Shown here: positions 25,487 to 34,624 of the stretch, one piece after another
How positions within the stretch are numbered: the stretch's first letter is position 1
How the letters are laid out: every line of letters starts with the position of its first letter
NCBI GenBank assembly: GCA_964612455.1
Contig: CAZTCB010000007.1
Coordinates: 1 to 48,167 of the forward strand
DNA: 48,167 bases
Reading direction: 5' to 3'
Source of the DNA: SFEB01 sp964612455
Lineage (GTDB): Bacteria; Bacillota; Clostridia; Christensenellales; CAG-314
Notes under the pieces: model-generated
Told to the model about the DNA's origin: nothing
Databases searched by the model: none
What the model saw: only the letters and a program-made list of their open reading frames with translations
Made by a program: the position numbers and the translations under genes

Positions 25487-26218
25487 ATGAAAAAACAGTT
25501 TACAATGGACGACGTACCGGTATTGTACGAGGATAACCATATTATCGTGGTGATGAAACCGCAAAATATCCCCGTTCAGGCGGATGAGAGCGGCGACGTC
25601 GATTTACTGACCTTGATTAAAGGGTATATTAAGGAAAAATACTCCAAGCCGGGTAACGCTTTCGTCGGATTGGTGCATCGTCTTGACCGCACGACGGGCG
25701 GAGTCATGGTGTTTGCTCGCAATACCAAGAGCGCGGCGCGGTTGTCGGAGGCTTTTGCAAACCGCGAGGTCGAAAAAGAGTATCTTGCGGTGCTTTGCGG
25801 CACGCCTAAAGCCAAAGAGGGCAAACTCGTCAACTATCTCAAGAAAAATCCCGAAAACAACATGGTTTACGTCGCGACGGAGGTCACCGACGGGGCGAAA
25901 CGAGCAGAACTCGAGTATAAAGTAATAGCAACCACCCCGTTGACCAGTCTGGTAAGGGTTTTTCTCGGTACGGGGCGCAGTCATCAGATACGCGTTCAGT
26001 TTGCGGGGATAAACAATCCCGTATTCGGCGACGTCAGGTACGGCGGCGACAAGTACGGCAAACACAATCTCGCGCTTTGGGCGAGCAGACTCGTTTTTAC
26101 TCATCCCGTCACGAAAGACAAGATGATTTTTTTCGTATACCCGCCGGAAAGCGTGCCTTGGACGGATTTCGATATCGATAATCTCGTCGGAGTGAAAAAA
26201 GGTTGCTTAAAAAAATAA
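25487..26218 (+). CDS. RluA-family pseudouridine synthase
   Basis: 243 aa. The catalytic motif HRLDRTTGG (64-72) carries the active-site aspartate D67, and GRSHQIRVQF (~167-176) and FGDVRYGG are also typical. It isomerises specific uridines in rRNA or tRNA. No S4 domain precedes the catalytic core, which starts close to the N-terminus (VLYEDNHIIVVMKP). The gene follows the methyltransferase after 3 nt and ends the ileS operon; the next gene has its own promoter. Confidence 0.92.
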   Translation: MKKQFTMDDVPVLYEDNHIIVVMKPQNIPVQADESGDVDLLTLIKGYIKEKYSKPGNAFVGLVHRLDRTTGGVMVFARNTKSAARLSEAFANREVEKEYLAVLCGTPKAKEGKLVNYLKKNPENNMVYVATEVTDGAKRAELEYKVIATTPLTSLVRVFLGTGRSHQIRVQFAGINNPVFGDVRYGGDKYGKHNLALWASRLVFTHPVTKDKMIFFVYPPESVPWTDFDIDNLVGVKKGCLKK

Positions 26219-26256
26219 AAAATCCACGAACATTTGCCCGAAGTTGTTTTAAATAA

Positions 26257-26286
26257 TTGACAACGGCGGTCAATGTGTAGTAAAAT
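26257..26286 (+). promoter_or_regulatory. Promoter of the large surface protein gene
   Basis: TTGACA (26257-26262) and TAAAAT (26281-26286) with an 18-bp spacer, followed by TGGAGGA before the ATG at 26324. Confidence 0.75.
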
Positions 26287-26323
26287 TACTTGGTTAAAGA
26301 ACATCCATTTGGAGGACTAATAG

Positions 26324-28618
26324 ATGAAAAGCAAAAAAATAGTTGTATGCGCGCTTTTACTTGCGTTGTGCGTTGCCGTACTCGGTTTCGTCGGCGGTAC
26401 GCAGACTGCCCGTGCGGCGGCGTCTACGACATCCGTTTTTACTACGGGTACCAACAGCAAGATAGAGATATCTACGGACGGCGGATTGAGCGTTACTTTT
26501 GCCGAGACGGCGGAAAAAGGCTTTGTTACGAGCGTAAACAAGATAGACCTCAACAAATACGCAATCAAGTTTAAAGCCGACAAATGTAATTTTGCGACTT
26601 TGTATTTCTCTTTCGCCAACGAAAGAGACAACGACGAGAGCAAGGGCTTTGTGGTTACTTTTTCGCCAAAGTCCGGCGATACCGTCGTTAAAGTTTTTGA
26701 CACTTTGACCTTTGTCGACGCGGAGGAAGGTACCGAAAAATCCAACGTTACGCTTAAAGGCATTACCTTGACCGACAATTACGTCTGGTTGGAGTACGTA
26801 GGCGGCGTGTTGCAGGTAAAGAGTATTCCTTTGACCGCGGCGGGCGACGTCACGTACACCGCTTACACTGTCCTCGCCGTCAACAAAAACACGGCTTATT
26901 CCGACGATACCGTTGCGAGAGCTGATTTTTCGTGGGTAGAAGACACGGTGGGCGATATTTTGCCGTATAAAGAGGCGGCAGTGCTCGAGGTCGGCGTGCT
27001 CGGTCAAAAACTTGCCGACGACGAGGGCGATGAGGGCGACGCGTCTATTTCAAACGACAGCGTGCTCAATATTCTTTCCGTTTCTAACTATTACGGCGAA
27101 CAACAACTCGGCACGGACGAAATGAACGTTCGTCCCGTTATCAAGTGCTCGATTAAAAACTATCGCGGTATGATTATCGGCACGGCGAGCGGCGACGATA
27201 TTTTTGCCAACGACGACGTGTTTAAGACAAACGGATTGTTTAACGACGGTTTTGTTAGCGGCGATATCGTTGTTGACCGTGTTGCCGAGCGTACCGCAGC
27301 CGAAGGCACCAATTATTATTTGCCGTTTTACGTTATTGCGTTGCAAAACAGCACGGCAAAGACGACCGACGCCGCCATTCAGGAGGGCGAGACCGTGGAC
27401 GTCGTAAACTACAACAACGCTTTCGACGACGTTAAGCTCTTTGTCAGGACGGCTGACGAAAAAGCCGCCGGTAGCGATTACACGGAAAAAGACTTTACCA
27501 AGACGTCTTCGAGCTACACTTTGTCGACCGGTATAGATACCGAGTACGTTTTCGTGTTTTACGTCAAGATAGACAACAACGGCACGATTAAAAAGTTTGC
27601 GCTCAGAGTTACGAGCATAGAGGATCTCGTCAAGCCCGAAGTAAACAAAGACGCTTTCGTTAAATGGGCGCAGGAAAATCTCTCCTATTATCTCGGCGCG
27701 ACAATCAACGCGACGGAAGACGGCAGCGATACTTTGCCCACCATATCCAAAGAAGACAACGAAAAGTACGGTATCGTCAAAGACTACGTAACCAAAAACG
27801 GAGACAATTCCGCAGATTGGGAAGTCAACGATTTTGAAAACCTCGATATCGTCGTCGGTATGAAAAACGCCGACTCGACGGAAGACTACGAGTGGCAAAG
27901 CGACACAAACGTCAATTTCAACGATATCGGCGAGTTTACCATTGCTTATAAAGTCATCGACCAAAGCGGAAACGAAACGATTATTTACGAATTTGCGGTT
28001 TACGTCGACGACGTTACCGCTCCCACTATCACGATTTCTTCGAGCTACCAGACCAAAGAGTTAGAAGTAGAAGACAATCTCGAGGTTCCCTCTCAGGGCG
28101 TGTCGCGTTCGGACAACTGCAGCGGCGTCAATACCGAGCTCAATACGTACACGGTGTACGTTCTCGATTACGACCGCTACGGTGAAGACGGTTATAACGT
28201 AGACAGCGACGGTTATCTCATCACCGACGGATTGACTGTCATTACCAAAGCGCAGGTGGACGAGGGCTATGAGCTCACCGACGACATGATAAGCAAAGAT
28301 GCGGACGGCAAAGCTCGTCCCACGTTTATCGTCGTTTACGAAGCCACCGACAATGCAGGCAACCATGTGGTCGGCAAAACCTTTGGTTTCGTTACCGTAA
28401 AGGTCAAGTCGGCGACTGCCGTTGCCGAAAACCCCGTCAACGAAACGTTGGAAATTTTCCTTATCGTCGTAGTTGCCGTACTCGTGGTCGCTATATTGGT
28501 ACTCTTCTTCGTCAATCCGCAACAAAAGAAAACCGACGCTCGTATGGCGACGGTGCTTGCTAACGAAAAAGCGAAAAAAGAAGCGGAAAACGACGGTGAC
28601 GATACCGACAAACAGTAA
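26324..28618 (+). CDS. Large exported single-pass membrane protein, function unknown
   Basis: 764 aa. A clear signal peptide (basic MKSKK, hydrophobic 6-25, probable cleavage after the Ala-rich stretch near 29-32) is followed by ~670 extracellular residues rich in Asp, Thr and Val. Near residues 536-570 an Ig-like segment is visible (GEFTIAYKVIDQSGNETI, then DDVTAPTITI), similar to bacterial Ig/DUF5011-type repeats. A single C-terminal transmembrane helix (~709-731) and a cytoplasmic tail of ~30 residues ending in an acidic stretch close the protein. No LPXTG, SLH or catalytic motif is seen. It has its own promoter and terminator. I do not recognise the family. Confidence 0.8.
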   Translation: MKSKKIVVCALLLALCVAVLGFVGGTQTARAAASTTSVFTTGTNSKIEISTDGGLSVTFAETAEKGFVTSVNKIDLNKYAIKFKADKCNFATLYFSFANERDNDESKGFVVTFSPKSGDTVVKVFDTLTFVDAEEGTEKSNVTLKGITLTDNYVWLEYVGGVLQVKSIPLTAAGDVTYTAYTVLAVNKNTAYSDDTVARADFSWVEDTVGDILPYKEAAVLEVGVLGQKLADDEGDEGDASISNDSVLNILSVSNYYGEQQLGTDEMNVRPVIKCSIKNYRGMIIGTASGDDIFANDDVFKTNGLFNDGFVSGDIVVDRVAERTAAEGTNYYLPFYVIALQNSTAKTTDAAIQEGETVDVVNYNNAFDDVKLFVRTADEKAAGSDYTEKDFTKTSSSYTLSTGIDTEYVFVFYVKIDNNGTIKKFALRVTSIEDLVKPEVNKDAFVKWAQENLSYYLGATINATEDGSDTLPTISKEDNEKYGIVKDYVTKNGDNSADWEVNDFENLDIVVGMKNADSTEDYEWQSDTNVNFNDIGEFTIAYKVIDQSGNETIIYEFAVYVDDVTAPTITISSSYQTKELEVEDNLEVPSQGVSRSDNCSGVNTELNTYTVYVLDYDRYGEDGYNVDSDGYLITDGLTVITKAQVDEGYELTDDMISKDADGKARPTFIVVYEATDNAGNHVVGKTFGFVTVKVKSATAVAENPVNETLEIFLIVVVAVLVVAILVLFFVNPQQKKTDARMATVLANEKAKKEAENDGDDTDKQ

Positions 28619-28653
28619 TTTGCGCAAGTATCTTTAAACCGACAATAAAAACT

Positions 28654-28688
28654 AAAAAGCCTTTTGCTTAATGCAAAAAGGCTTTTTT
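28654..28688. terminator. Bidirectional terminator between the surface protein gene and spoVG
   Basis: AAAAAGCCTTTTGC (28654-28667) pairs with GCAAAAAGGCTTTTT (28673-28687) with one bulged base. A and T runs on both sides let it serve the convergent genes on both strands. Confidence 0.9.
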
Positions 28689-28702
28689 GTTTCGGAAAAA
28701 AA

Positions 28703-28960
28703 TTATTCTGCCGTTTCGTACGCTTTTAAAATCGCGTCCGACAGCTCCTGACGCGTGACGGCGTTGATTGGGTGGGCGATGTCTTTGTATTCGCCTTCTT
28801 TGGTCTTGCGACTGGGCATAGCAATAAATAATCCTTCCGTGCCGTCTATGACCTTTATGTCGTGAATAACAAATCCTTCGTCAATCGTGACCGAGGCAAT
28901 TGCGCGCAACTTTGAGTCTTCTTTTTCAACCTTTCTAATCCTTACGTCTGTAAATCTCAT
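28703..28960 (-). CDS. spoVG: SpoVG family RNA-binding regulator
   Basis: 85 aa on the minus strand. The product starts MRFTDVRIRKVEKEDSKLRA and contains the conserved DIKVIDG and FIAMPSRK, followed by DIAHPIN (usual SpoVG length 84-100). SpoVG is a small nucleic-acid-binding regulator of septation, sporulation and surface traits. An AAAGGAG lies just upstream of the ATG. Its presence does not by itself prove sporulation, because non-sporulating Bacillota also have it. In B. subtilis it lies near pth and mfd, as here, though there on the same strand. Confidence 0.95.
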   Translation of the reverse strand: MRFTDVRIRKVEKEDSKLRAIASVTIDEGFVIHDIKVIDGTEGLFIAMPSRKTKEGEYKDIAHPINAVTRQELSDAILKAYETAE

Positions 28961-29016
28961 ACATTTCTCCTTTCATGCATATATTGTGGTTAGGATAAAA
29001 ACCACCGTGTGAAATT

Positions 29017-29045
29017 ATTATACACCATCATTCGGAAAAACTCAA
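29017..29045 (-). promoter_or_regulatory. Promoter of spoVG
   Basis: On the minus strand: TTGAGT (29045-29040), 17-bp spacer, TATAAT (29022-29017). The leader contains a GTGGTT/AACCAC inverted repeat (plus strand ~28986-29004) just before the Shine-Dalgarno. Confidence 0.7.
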
Positions 29046-29143
29046 TACTTATGACGATTTTTTTTAAAAAAGTATACATATTTTTTTCACTGATAAAAAT
29101 TTGCGTTTATACGCCGTAAAAAAGGAGGGAAAGTAGGCAAAAA

Positions 29144-30487
29144 ATGAAAAAAACATACCATTTTATAGGCGTCGGCGGGGCAGGAATGAGCGGGCTTGCG
29201 GAGTATTTCGTATCTTTGGGCAATACGGTAAGCGGCAGCGACGTCAACAGGAGCGATACTACCGACGTTCTCGTGAGTAAAGGCGTAGAGGTTTTTATCG
29301 GGCACAGTAAAAACAATTTGCCCCGCGATATAGACGTCTGCGTGTTTTCGTCCGCGGTCGGAGAGGACAACGTCGAGTTGTCGGAGTGCAGACGCAGGGG
29401 AATAAAGACGCTTTCGCGGGCAGAGGCTTTGGCAACGGTCACTGCGGAATTTAAAAACTTTATTGCCGTGTCGGGTTGTCATGGCAAAACGACGACGTCG
29501 GCGTTGATTTTTAGTTTGTTAAGGTCATGCGGGTTTAAACCCTCGCTGTTTTTGGGCGGTGAGTACGAAGGAAACAATTATTCGGGCGGCGACGGAGATT
29601 GTTGCGTTGCCGAGGCATGCGAGTATCGACGGTCTTTTTTGGCGCTTAAACCGACGGTATCGGTGATACTCAACGTCGATCGCGATCATGTCGATTGTTA
29701 CGACAGTCTGTCGGATACGGAGAGTGCTTTTGCGGAGTTTGCTGCGTCAACCGATATAGACGGGGCGACTATTCTTTACGCTCCGCTCAAAAAGACGCTT
29801 GAAAAGAGAGGTTTTTGCGGCAAAACTATTACTTTTTCGGATACAAACGACGACGCCGATTACCGCGCGGTCAACGTCGGTGACGAAAAAGGCGTGTTTT
29901 TTTACGATTTGTACGAGGCGGGCAAATACGTTTGTCATGTCAAACTGCCGTCGGAGGGGTATTATCTCGTGCCGTGTTCGCTCGCCGCCATCGCGGTGTG
30001 CGTTTTTTTAGGGTGCGACGCCCGAGACGCGGTTGCGGGGCTGAAAGATTTTTCGGGAGTACAGAGGCGTTGGCAAAAGTTTGAAAGTAATTTTACCAAC
30101 GTTATCGCCGACTACGCGCATCACCCGACAGAAATAAAAAGTCTCCTTTTCAGCGCGAAAAAGCTGGGTTTTAAACGCGTTTTTTTGCTTTTTCAACCGC
30201 ATACGTACTCGCGGACGGCGGGACTGCTCGACGAGTTTGCGACATGTTTTAAGGGTGCGGACGCGGTTGCCGTCCTGCCGATATACGCCGCGCGCGAAAA
30301 ACCCGTAAAGGGCGGAGACAGCTCGGATCTCGTAAAAGCCGTGTCAAAGTACACGCCGTGCGTCGAGGTTAAGGACTTTAAAGCCGCAAAAGAGTATTTT
30401 TCGGGTTTAACAAAAGACGATTTACTGTTGGTGGTCGGCGCGGGAAACGTCGTTGACTTTTGCACCGACAAGTATTTGAATAGCTAA
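29144..30487 (+). CDS. murC: UDP-N-acetylmuramate--L-alanine ligase
   Basis: 447 aa, a Mur ligase adding the first peptide residue to UDP-MurNAc in the cytoplasm. The N-terminal Rossmann loop is GVGGAGMSG (9-17), the ATP P-loop is GCHGKTTT (111-118), and the central domain has EACEYRRSFL and NVDRDHVDCY. The C-terminal domain has DYAHHPTEI. The usual GTHGKTTT has Cys at the Thr position here. EACEYRRSFL is typical of MurC. GGAGGG lies 15 nt upstream and AGTAGG 6 nt upstream, so the exact start is moderately certain. Confidence 0.93.
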   Translation: MKKTYHFIGVGGAGMSGLAEYFVSLGNTVSGSDVNRSDTTDVLVSKGVEVFIGHSKNNLPRDIDVCVFSSAVGEDNVELSECRRRGIKTLSRAEALATVTAEFKNFIAVSGCHGKTTTSALIFSLLRSCGFKPSLFLGGEYEGNNYSGGDGDCCVAEACEYRRSFLALKPTVSVILNVDRDHVDCYDSLSDTESAFAEFAASTDIDGATILYAPLKKTLEKRGFCGKTITFSDTNDDADYRAVNVGDEKGVFFYDLYEAGKYVCHVKLPSEGYYLVPCSLAAIAVCVFLGCDARDAVAGLKDFSGVQRRWQKFESNFTNVIADYAHHPTEIKSLLFSAKKLGFKRVFLLFQPHTYSRTAGLLDEFATCFKGADAVAVLPIYAAREKPVKGGDSSDLVKAVSKYTPCVEVKDFKAAKEYFSGLTKDDLLLVVGAGNVVDFCTDKYLNS

Positions 30488-30503
30488 AATAATCGGTTTT
30501 TTG

Positions 30504-30532
30504 TTGTATAAAATCTCTTTTTGTGCTATAAT
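30504..30532 (+). promoter_or_regulatory. Promoter of pth, giving an almost leaderless transcript
   Basis: TTGTAT (30504-30509) and TATAAT (30527-30532), 17-bp spacer. Only 8 nt separate the -10 box from the ATG at 30541, so the transcript should start within about two bases of the start codon. Confidence 0.75.
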
Positions 30533-30540
30533 ACCCGCAT

Positions 30541-31122
30541 ATGATACAGAGAACGTTTTTGGTAGTCGGGCTCGGTAATCCCGACGCAAAGTACGACGGT
30601 ACGTTTCACAACGTCGGCTTTGCCGCAGTGGACAGGTTTGCAAAGCTTATCGACGCGACTTTCGACAAAGGCGAGTGCAGGGCAGTCACCGCCCACAAAA
30701 AAACTCCCGTCGGAAAGATAATAACGGCAAAACCGATAACGTACATGAACCTTTCGGGCGAGAGCGCGAGAGAGTTGGTCCACAAGTATAAAATCCGTCA
30801 GCCCGATTTTATCGTCGTTTACGACGATGCCGATTTACCTGTCGGCAAGGTGCGCATCCGCAAGGACGGCAGCGGCGGCAGTCACAACGGTATGAAGAAT
30901 ATTATCGACAACCTCGGTACTCAAAACGTTTATCGCATACGGGTGGGCATAGACCGTCCGAAAACGGAGGGATTTGCTTTGATGGACTACGTTTTGTCAA
31001 AAATCCCGGATGAGGCGGCGAAAGAGCTCGATGCGGCTTACGACGTGGTTGCAGCCGCGCTGAAAGACTTTTGCGACGGAAACGAGCTTGACGCCGTAAT
31101 GCGAAAATATAATCACAAGTAA
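30541..31122 (+). CDS. pth: Peptidyl-tRNA hydrolase
   Basis: 193 aa. The motif FLVVGLGNPDAKYDGTFHNV contains the conserved asparagine at 13 and catalytic H23; YDDADLPVGKVRIRKDGSGG and SHNGMKNI are the other family signatures. It releases tRNA from prematurely dissociated peptidyl-tRNA. There is no Shine-Dalgarno upstream of the ATG, and the predicted transcription start is essentially at the ATG. Upstream starts are not possible given the conserved N-terminus. It is followed by mfd after 3 nt, as in B. subtilis (pth-fin-mfd). Confidence 0.96.
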   Translation: MIQRTFLVVGLGNPDAKYDGTFHNVGFAAVDRFAKLIDATFDKGECRAVTAHKKTPVGKIITAKPITYMNLSGESARELVHKYKIRQPDFIVVYDDADLPVGKVRIRKDGSGGSHNGMKNIIDNLGTQNVYRIRVGIDRPKTEGFALMDYVLSKIPDEAAKELDAAYDVVAAALKDFCDGNELDAVMRKYNHK

Positions 31123-31125
31123 ACT

Positions 31126-34100
31126 ATGTATTGCGATTTTTTTAATCCGCAGGGGCACCCCGTCTACGAGGAAATAGCCTTAAATACCCGCAGAAACTTT
31201 TTTTCTGCGGTTTTTGGCGTTCAATCGGCGGAAAAAATTTTTATTTCGTCCAATATTAACGATTTCGTTCTTTTCGTTACGAGCGACTATATCGCGGCGC
31301 AACAACTCGCGCGCGACCTTTCCTCGTACACCGAAAAACCGTTCGTTTTTTTGCCGCCGCGACAGGAGGTTTTGCTGTACAAAACCGAGGGATTTAAGAG
31401 CAGAGCCGAAAGATTGGTAACCTTGAAAGAGATAGCGTCGGGGCATGTATCGGGCGTGGTCACCACACCCGACGGATTAAGTCAGCTGTTGCCTTGCGCG
31501 GAATACTTTAAAGACAGTTTTTTGCGTGTTTGCGAGGGAGACGAGCTGGATTTGTCGGAGTTTGGCAGGCGCCTCACGGTCAACGGTTTTTTAAAGGTGT
31601 CAATGATAGAGGCTCCCGGGCAGTTTACCGTCAGGGGAGATATCGTAGACGTATTTTTGCCGCAATACTCTTCACCCGTGCGCTTTGATTTTTTTGACGA
31701 TACGGTAGAGTCGATAAAGTTAATCGACAAGGAAACTTTCGTTTCGGTAAAAAAACTTGACGGAGTCGACGTTTTCGCCGTCAGGGACGTTTTTGACGGC
31801 GAAGCCGCGTTGAGGTTTGCGCGTGCCGAGGCGGAAAAGCAAAAAAAATCCGCCGACGCATACAGCCGGTTGACGACGTTGTTGTCAAGTCTCGAAATTA
31901 ATCCCGACAATCCTTGGCTATATCCTTTCGGTCGTCACTCCACGTTGGCGGATTATCTCCCGTGCGATACTCTCGTGGTGTGGGACGAGCCTCAATCGAT
32001 ATCGCAAAAACTCGACCGCATTTACGGCGGGTTTAAGGATAGATTTGCGTTTTTATTAAAAAACGGCGAAGTATTGCCTTCGCATTTTTGCCAAAACAAG
32101 GAGCCGAATGCCGTAAAAGAAGAATACGGACGTTTTCGTCAGCTCGGGTTGCAGACTTTGCCGTATAAATGCTCGTTTTTTACGCCGCAAAAGGTGACTT
32201 CCGTCAAATCGGCGGCGGTCTTGAGTTATAAATACGACTTTGAGAGATTGTTTGCCGACGTAAGGCAATGGACAAGCAACGACTACTCCGTGGTTTTGTT
32301 TGCGTCCGATACGGAGCAGGCATACGCTTTGCAACGGCGTTTCGGCGAGTCGGGGCTGGACGTGCGCGTCGAGTCTCAGCCGCATTCCGTCTCAGGTGCG
32401 GTTATCGTCCCCGTCGGGGTATCGAGGGGGTTTATATCTCACTCCGAGAGATTGGTGTTTGTCGGGTGCGACGATTTATTTAAACGTGCCGCGGTAAAAA
32501 AGTTAAAACCTAAAAAAGAAAACGTTTTTTTGGATTTAAAACCCGGCGATTACGCGGTGCACGAGTTGCACGGCATAGGCCTGTGCGAAGGCGTAGTCAC
32601 CAAAACGGGCAGTTTCGGCACGAAAGACTTTATCAAATTGCTTTACCGAAACGGCGATACGGTATACGTTCCTGCCGAAAATACCAATATGCTGACCAAG
32701 TACAGCGGTAGCGAAACGGCTCCCAAACTAAGCAAAATCGGCGGCGCGGAGTTTGAAAGAGTAAAGTCCAAAGTCAAGTCGCAAATCAAAGAAATGGCTA
32801 TCGACCTGATAAAGCTTTACGCTCAGAGACGTCACCAAAGGGGTTTCAGGTACAAGATAGACGATTATCTCGAGGAGGAGTTTGAGGCGGGGTTCGATTA
32901 CGTTGCCACTCCCGATCAGGTAAAGTGCGGGCAGGAGATAGACGCCGACCTCACGAGCGACAAGATAATGGACAGGTTGTTGGTGGGCGACGTCGGTTTC
33001 GGCAAGACGGAAGTTGCTTTGCGCGCCGCCTTCAAGGTCGTGGCAAACGGCAAACAAGTGGCTTTTTTGGCGCCGACGACGATACTTGCGGAGCAACATT
33101 ACGAGTCTTTGTTCGGTCGTTGTAAACCGTTTGATATCAAAGTGGCATGTTTAAACCGTTTTCGCAACAAAGAACAACAAAAAAAGATAATTTCGGATAT
33201 CGCCGAGGGAAAAATCGACGTCGTCGTCGGTACTCACAGATTGTTGAGTAAAGACGTGGCGTTTAAAGACCTCGGTATGCTCGTTTTGGACGAAGAGCAG
33301 CGTTTCGGCGTAGAGGATAAAGAAAAAATAAAGGCGTTAAAAACCAACGTCGACGTATTGAGTATGTCCGCCACGCCTATACCCCGTACCCTTTATATGG
33401 CTCTTTCGGGGATGAAAGACATATCGCTCATCACTACGCCGCCCAAAGAAAGAGTGGCGGTGGAGTCTTTCGTCGTCCAGGAGAGCGACGCGTTGATACG
33501 CGACACGATACTCAGAGAAAAAGACCGCGGCGGGCAGGTTTTCGTGGTGTACAACAGAGTTAAGGGCATAGAGTTTTTCGTGTCTAAACTAAAGGAACTT
33601 GTTCCCGAAGTTTCCGTCGTGTACGCACACGGGCAAATGGACGAAGAAACCCTTGAAAACAACGTGTTTGCTTTTTCTCAGGGGGAGTACGACGTATTGG
33701 TATGCACTACGATAATAGAAAACGGCATCGATATCCCCAACGCCAATACTATAATTATATTCGATTCCGACAGAATGGGGCTCGGTCAGCTCTACCAGTT
33801 GCGAGGCAGAGTCGGTCGCAGCGACAAGGCCGCTTACGCTTATTTCTTGTATCGCGAAGACAAAACGATGACGCAGGACGCCGTCAGTCGTTTGTCCGGG
33901 ATAATGGAGTATACCGATTTGGGCAGCGGGTTTAAAATCGCGATGAAAGACCTCGAAATACGCGGAGCGGGCAACGTGCTCGGTCGCGAACAGCACGGGC
34001 ATTTGGTAAAAGTCGGTTACGACATGTACGTAAAATTACTCAACGAGGCACTCGGCGAAATCGAGGGCGTCAATAAAAAAGAAACGTTTGAAACGAGCAT

Positions 34101-34524
34101 GTCCGTCGCCGTCAATGCTTTCGTCAAAGAAGATTATTTGCCGTCAGGCGAAAGAATGAACCTCTATCAACGTATTGCCGAAATAAAGACGGAGGAACAA
34201 AAAGACGCGCTTTTGGCTGAGCTTAAAGATATTTACGGAACGCCGCCGACGGAAACCGTGCGTCTGACGGAAATAGCGTTGCTCAAGAGCTTGTGCAACG
34301 CGGCGGGTTTCAGCGACGTCACGATAGACGACAAACGGGGCGAACTGTGTTTTCATGACAAAACGTATTTGCAGCAAGAAGGGCTTTTTTCGGCGATGGA
34401 CCGCTTCAAAAACGTGTGCAAACTCGATATGAGTCGCAAACTTGCCGTTGTTTTCGGCTTTTCGGGCGGAGACGTGGTAAAAAACATGGACACGGTAAAA
34501 AAATTTGTGTCACTATTTAAATAA
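31126..34524 (+). CDS. mfd: Transcription-repair coupling factor Mfd
   Basis: 1132 aa (usual ~1150). Order of parts: UvrB-homology region (~20-390), the CarD-like RNA polymerase interaction domain (~470-530, starting LKPGDYAVHELHG), and superfamily-2 translocase with Walker A GDVGFGKTE (621-629) and DEEQ near 722. Motifs SATPIPRT and QLRGRVGRS follow, then the C-terminal TRCF domain. Mfd displaces stalled RNA polymerase and recruits UvrA. No Shine-Dalgarno is seen; the ATG lies 3 nt after the pth stop, so translational coupling is likely. Confidence 0.97.
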   Translation: MYCDFFNPQGHPVYEEIALNTRRNFFSAVFGVQSAEKIFISSNINDFVLFVTSDYIAAQQLARDLSSYTEKPFVFLPPRQEVLLYKTEGFKSRAERLVTLKEIASGHVSGVVTTPDGLSQLLPCAEYFKDSFLRVCEGDELDLSEFGRRLTVNGFLKVSMIEAPGQFTVRGDIVDVFLPQYSSPVRFDFFDDTVESIKLIDKETFVSVKKLDGVDVFAVRDVFDGEAALRFARAEAEKQKKSADAYSRLTTLLSSLEINPDNPWLYPFGRHSTLADYLPCDTLVVWDEPQSISQKLDRIYGGFKDRFAFLLKNGEVLPSHFCQNKEPNAVKEEYGRFRQLGLQTLPYKCSFFTPQKVTSVKSAAVLSYKYDFERLFADVRQWTSNDYSVVLFASDTEQAYALQRRFGESGLDVRVESQPHSVSGAVIVPVGVSRGFISHSERLVFVGCDDLFKRAAVKKLKPKKENVFLDLKPGDYAVHELHGIGLCEGVVTKTGSFGTKDFIKLLYRNGDTVYVPAENTNMLTKYSGSETAPKLSKIGGAEFERVKSKVKSQIKEMAIDLIKLYAQRRHQRGFRYKIDDYLEEEFEAGFDYVATPDQVKCGQEIDADLTSDKIMDRLLVGDVGFGKTEVALRAAFKVVANGKQVAFLAPTTILAEQHYESLFGRCKPFDIKVACLNRFRNKEQQKKIISDIAEGKIDVVVGTHRLLSKDVAFKDLGMLVLDEEQRFGVEDKEKIKALKTNVDVLSMSATPIPRTLYMALSGMKDISLITTPPKERVAVESFVVQESDALIRDTILREKDRGGQVFVVYNRVKGIEFFVSKLKELVPEVSVVYAHGQMDEETLENNVFAFSQGEYDVLVCTTIIENGIDIPNANTIIIFDSDRMGLGQLYQLRGRVGRSDKAAYAYFLYREDKTMTQDAVSRLSGIMEYTDLGSGFKIAMKDLEIRGAGNVLGREQHGHLVKVGYDMYVKLLNEALGEIEGVNKKETFETSMSVAVNAFVKEDYLPSGERMNLYQRIAEIKTEEQKDALLAELKDIYGTPPTETVRLTEIALLKSLCNAAGFSDVTIDDKRGELCFHDKTYLQQEGLFSAMDRFKNVCKLDMSRKLAVVFGFSGGDVVKNMDTVKKFVSLFK

Positions 34525-34539
34525 AATGCGTGGTTTTTC

Positions 34540-34568
34540 TTGCAAAATTTTTCAAAGTAGTGTATAAT
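34540..34568 (+). promoter_or_regulatory. Promoter of the PrsA-like lipoprotein gene
   Basis: TTGCAA (34540-34545) and TATAAT (34563-34568), 17-bp spacer. A ~50-nt leader ends in TTAGGAGA before the ATG at 34625. Confidence 0.8.
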
Positions 34569-34624
34569 TTTTTAGCATAAATAAAAGTATGTACATCTAC
34601 AAGCAAACTTCTTAGGAGAATGTT

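Noticed and set aside
29051..29078. Promoter for murC
   Set aside because: ATGACG and TATACA with a 16-bp spacer are visible, but both boxes are weak in a very AT-rich stretch, so it was not listed.
31088..31113. Separate promoter for mfd
   Set aside because: TTGACG and TATAAT are present but with a 14-bp spacer, which is too short; mfd is more likely cotranscribed with pth.
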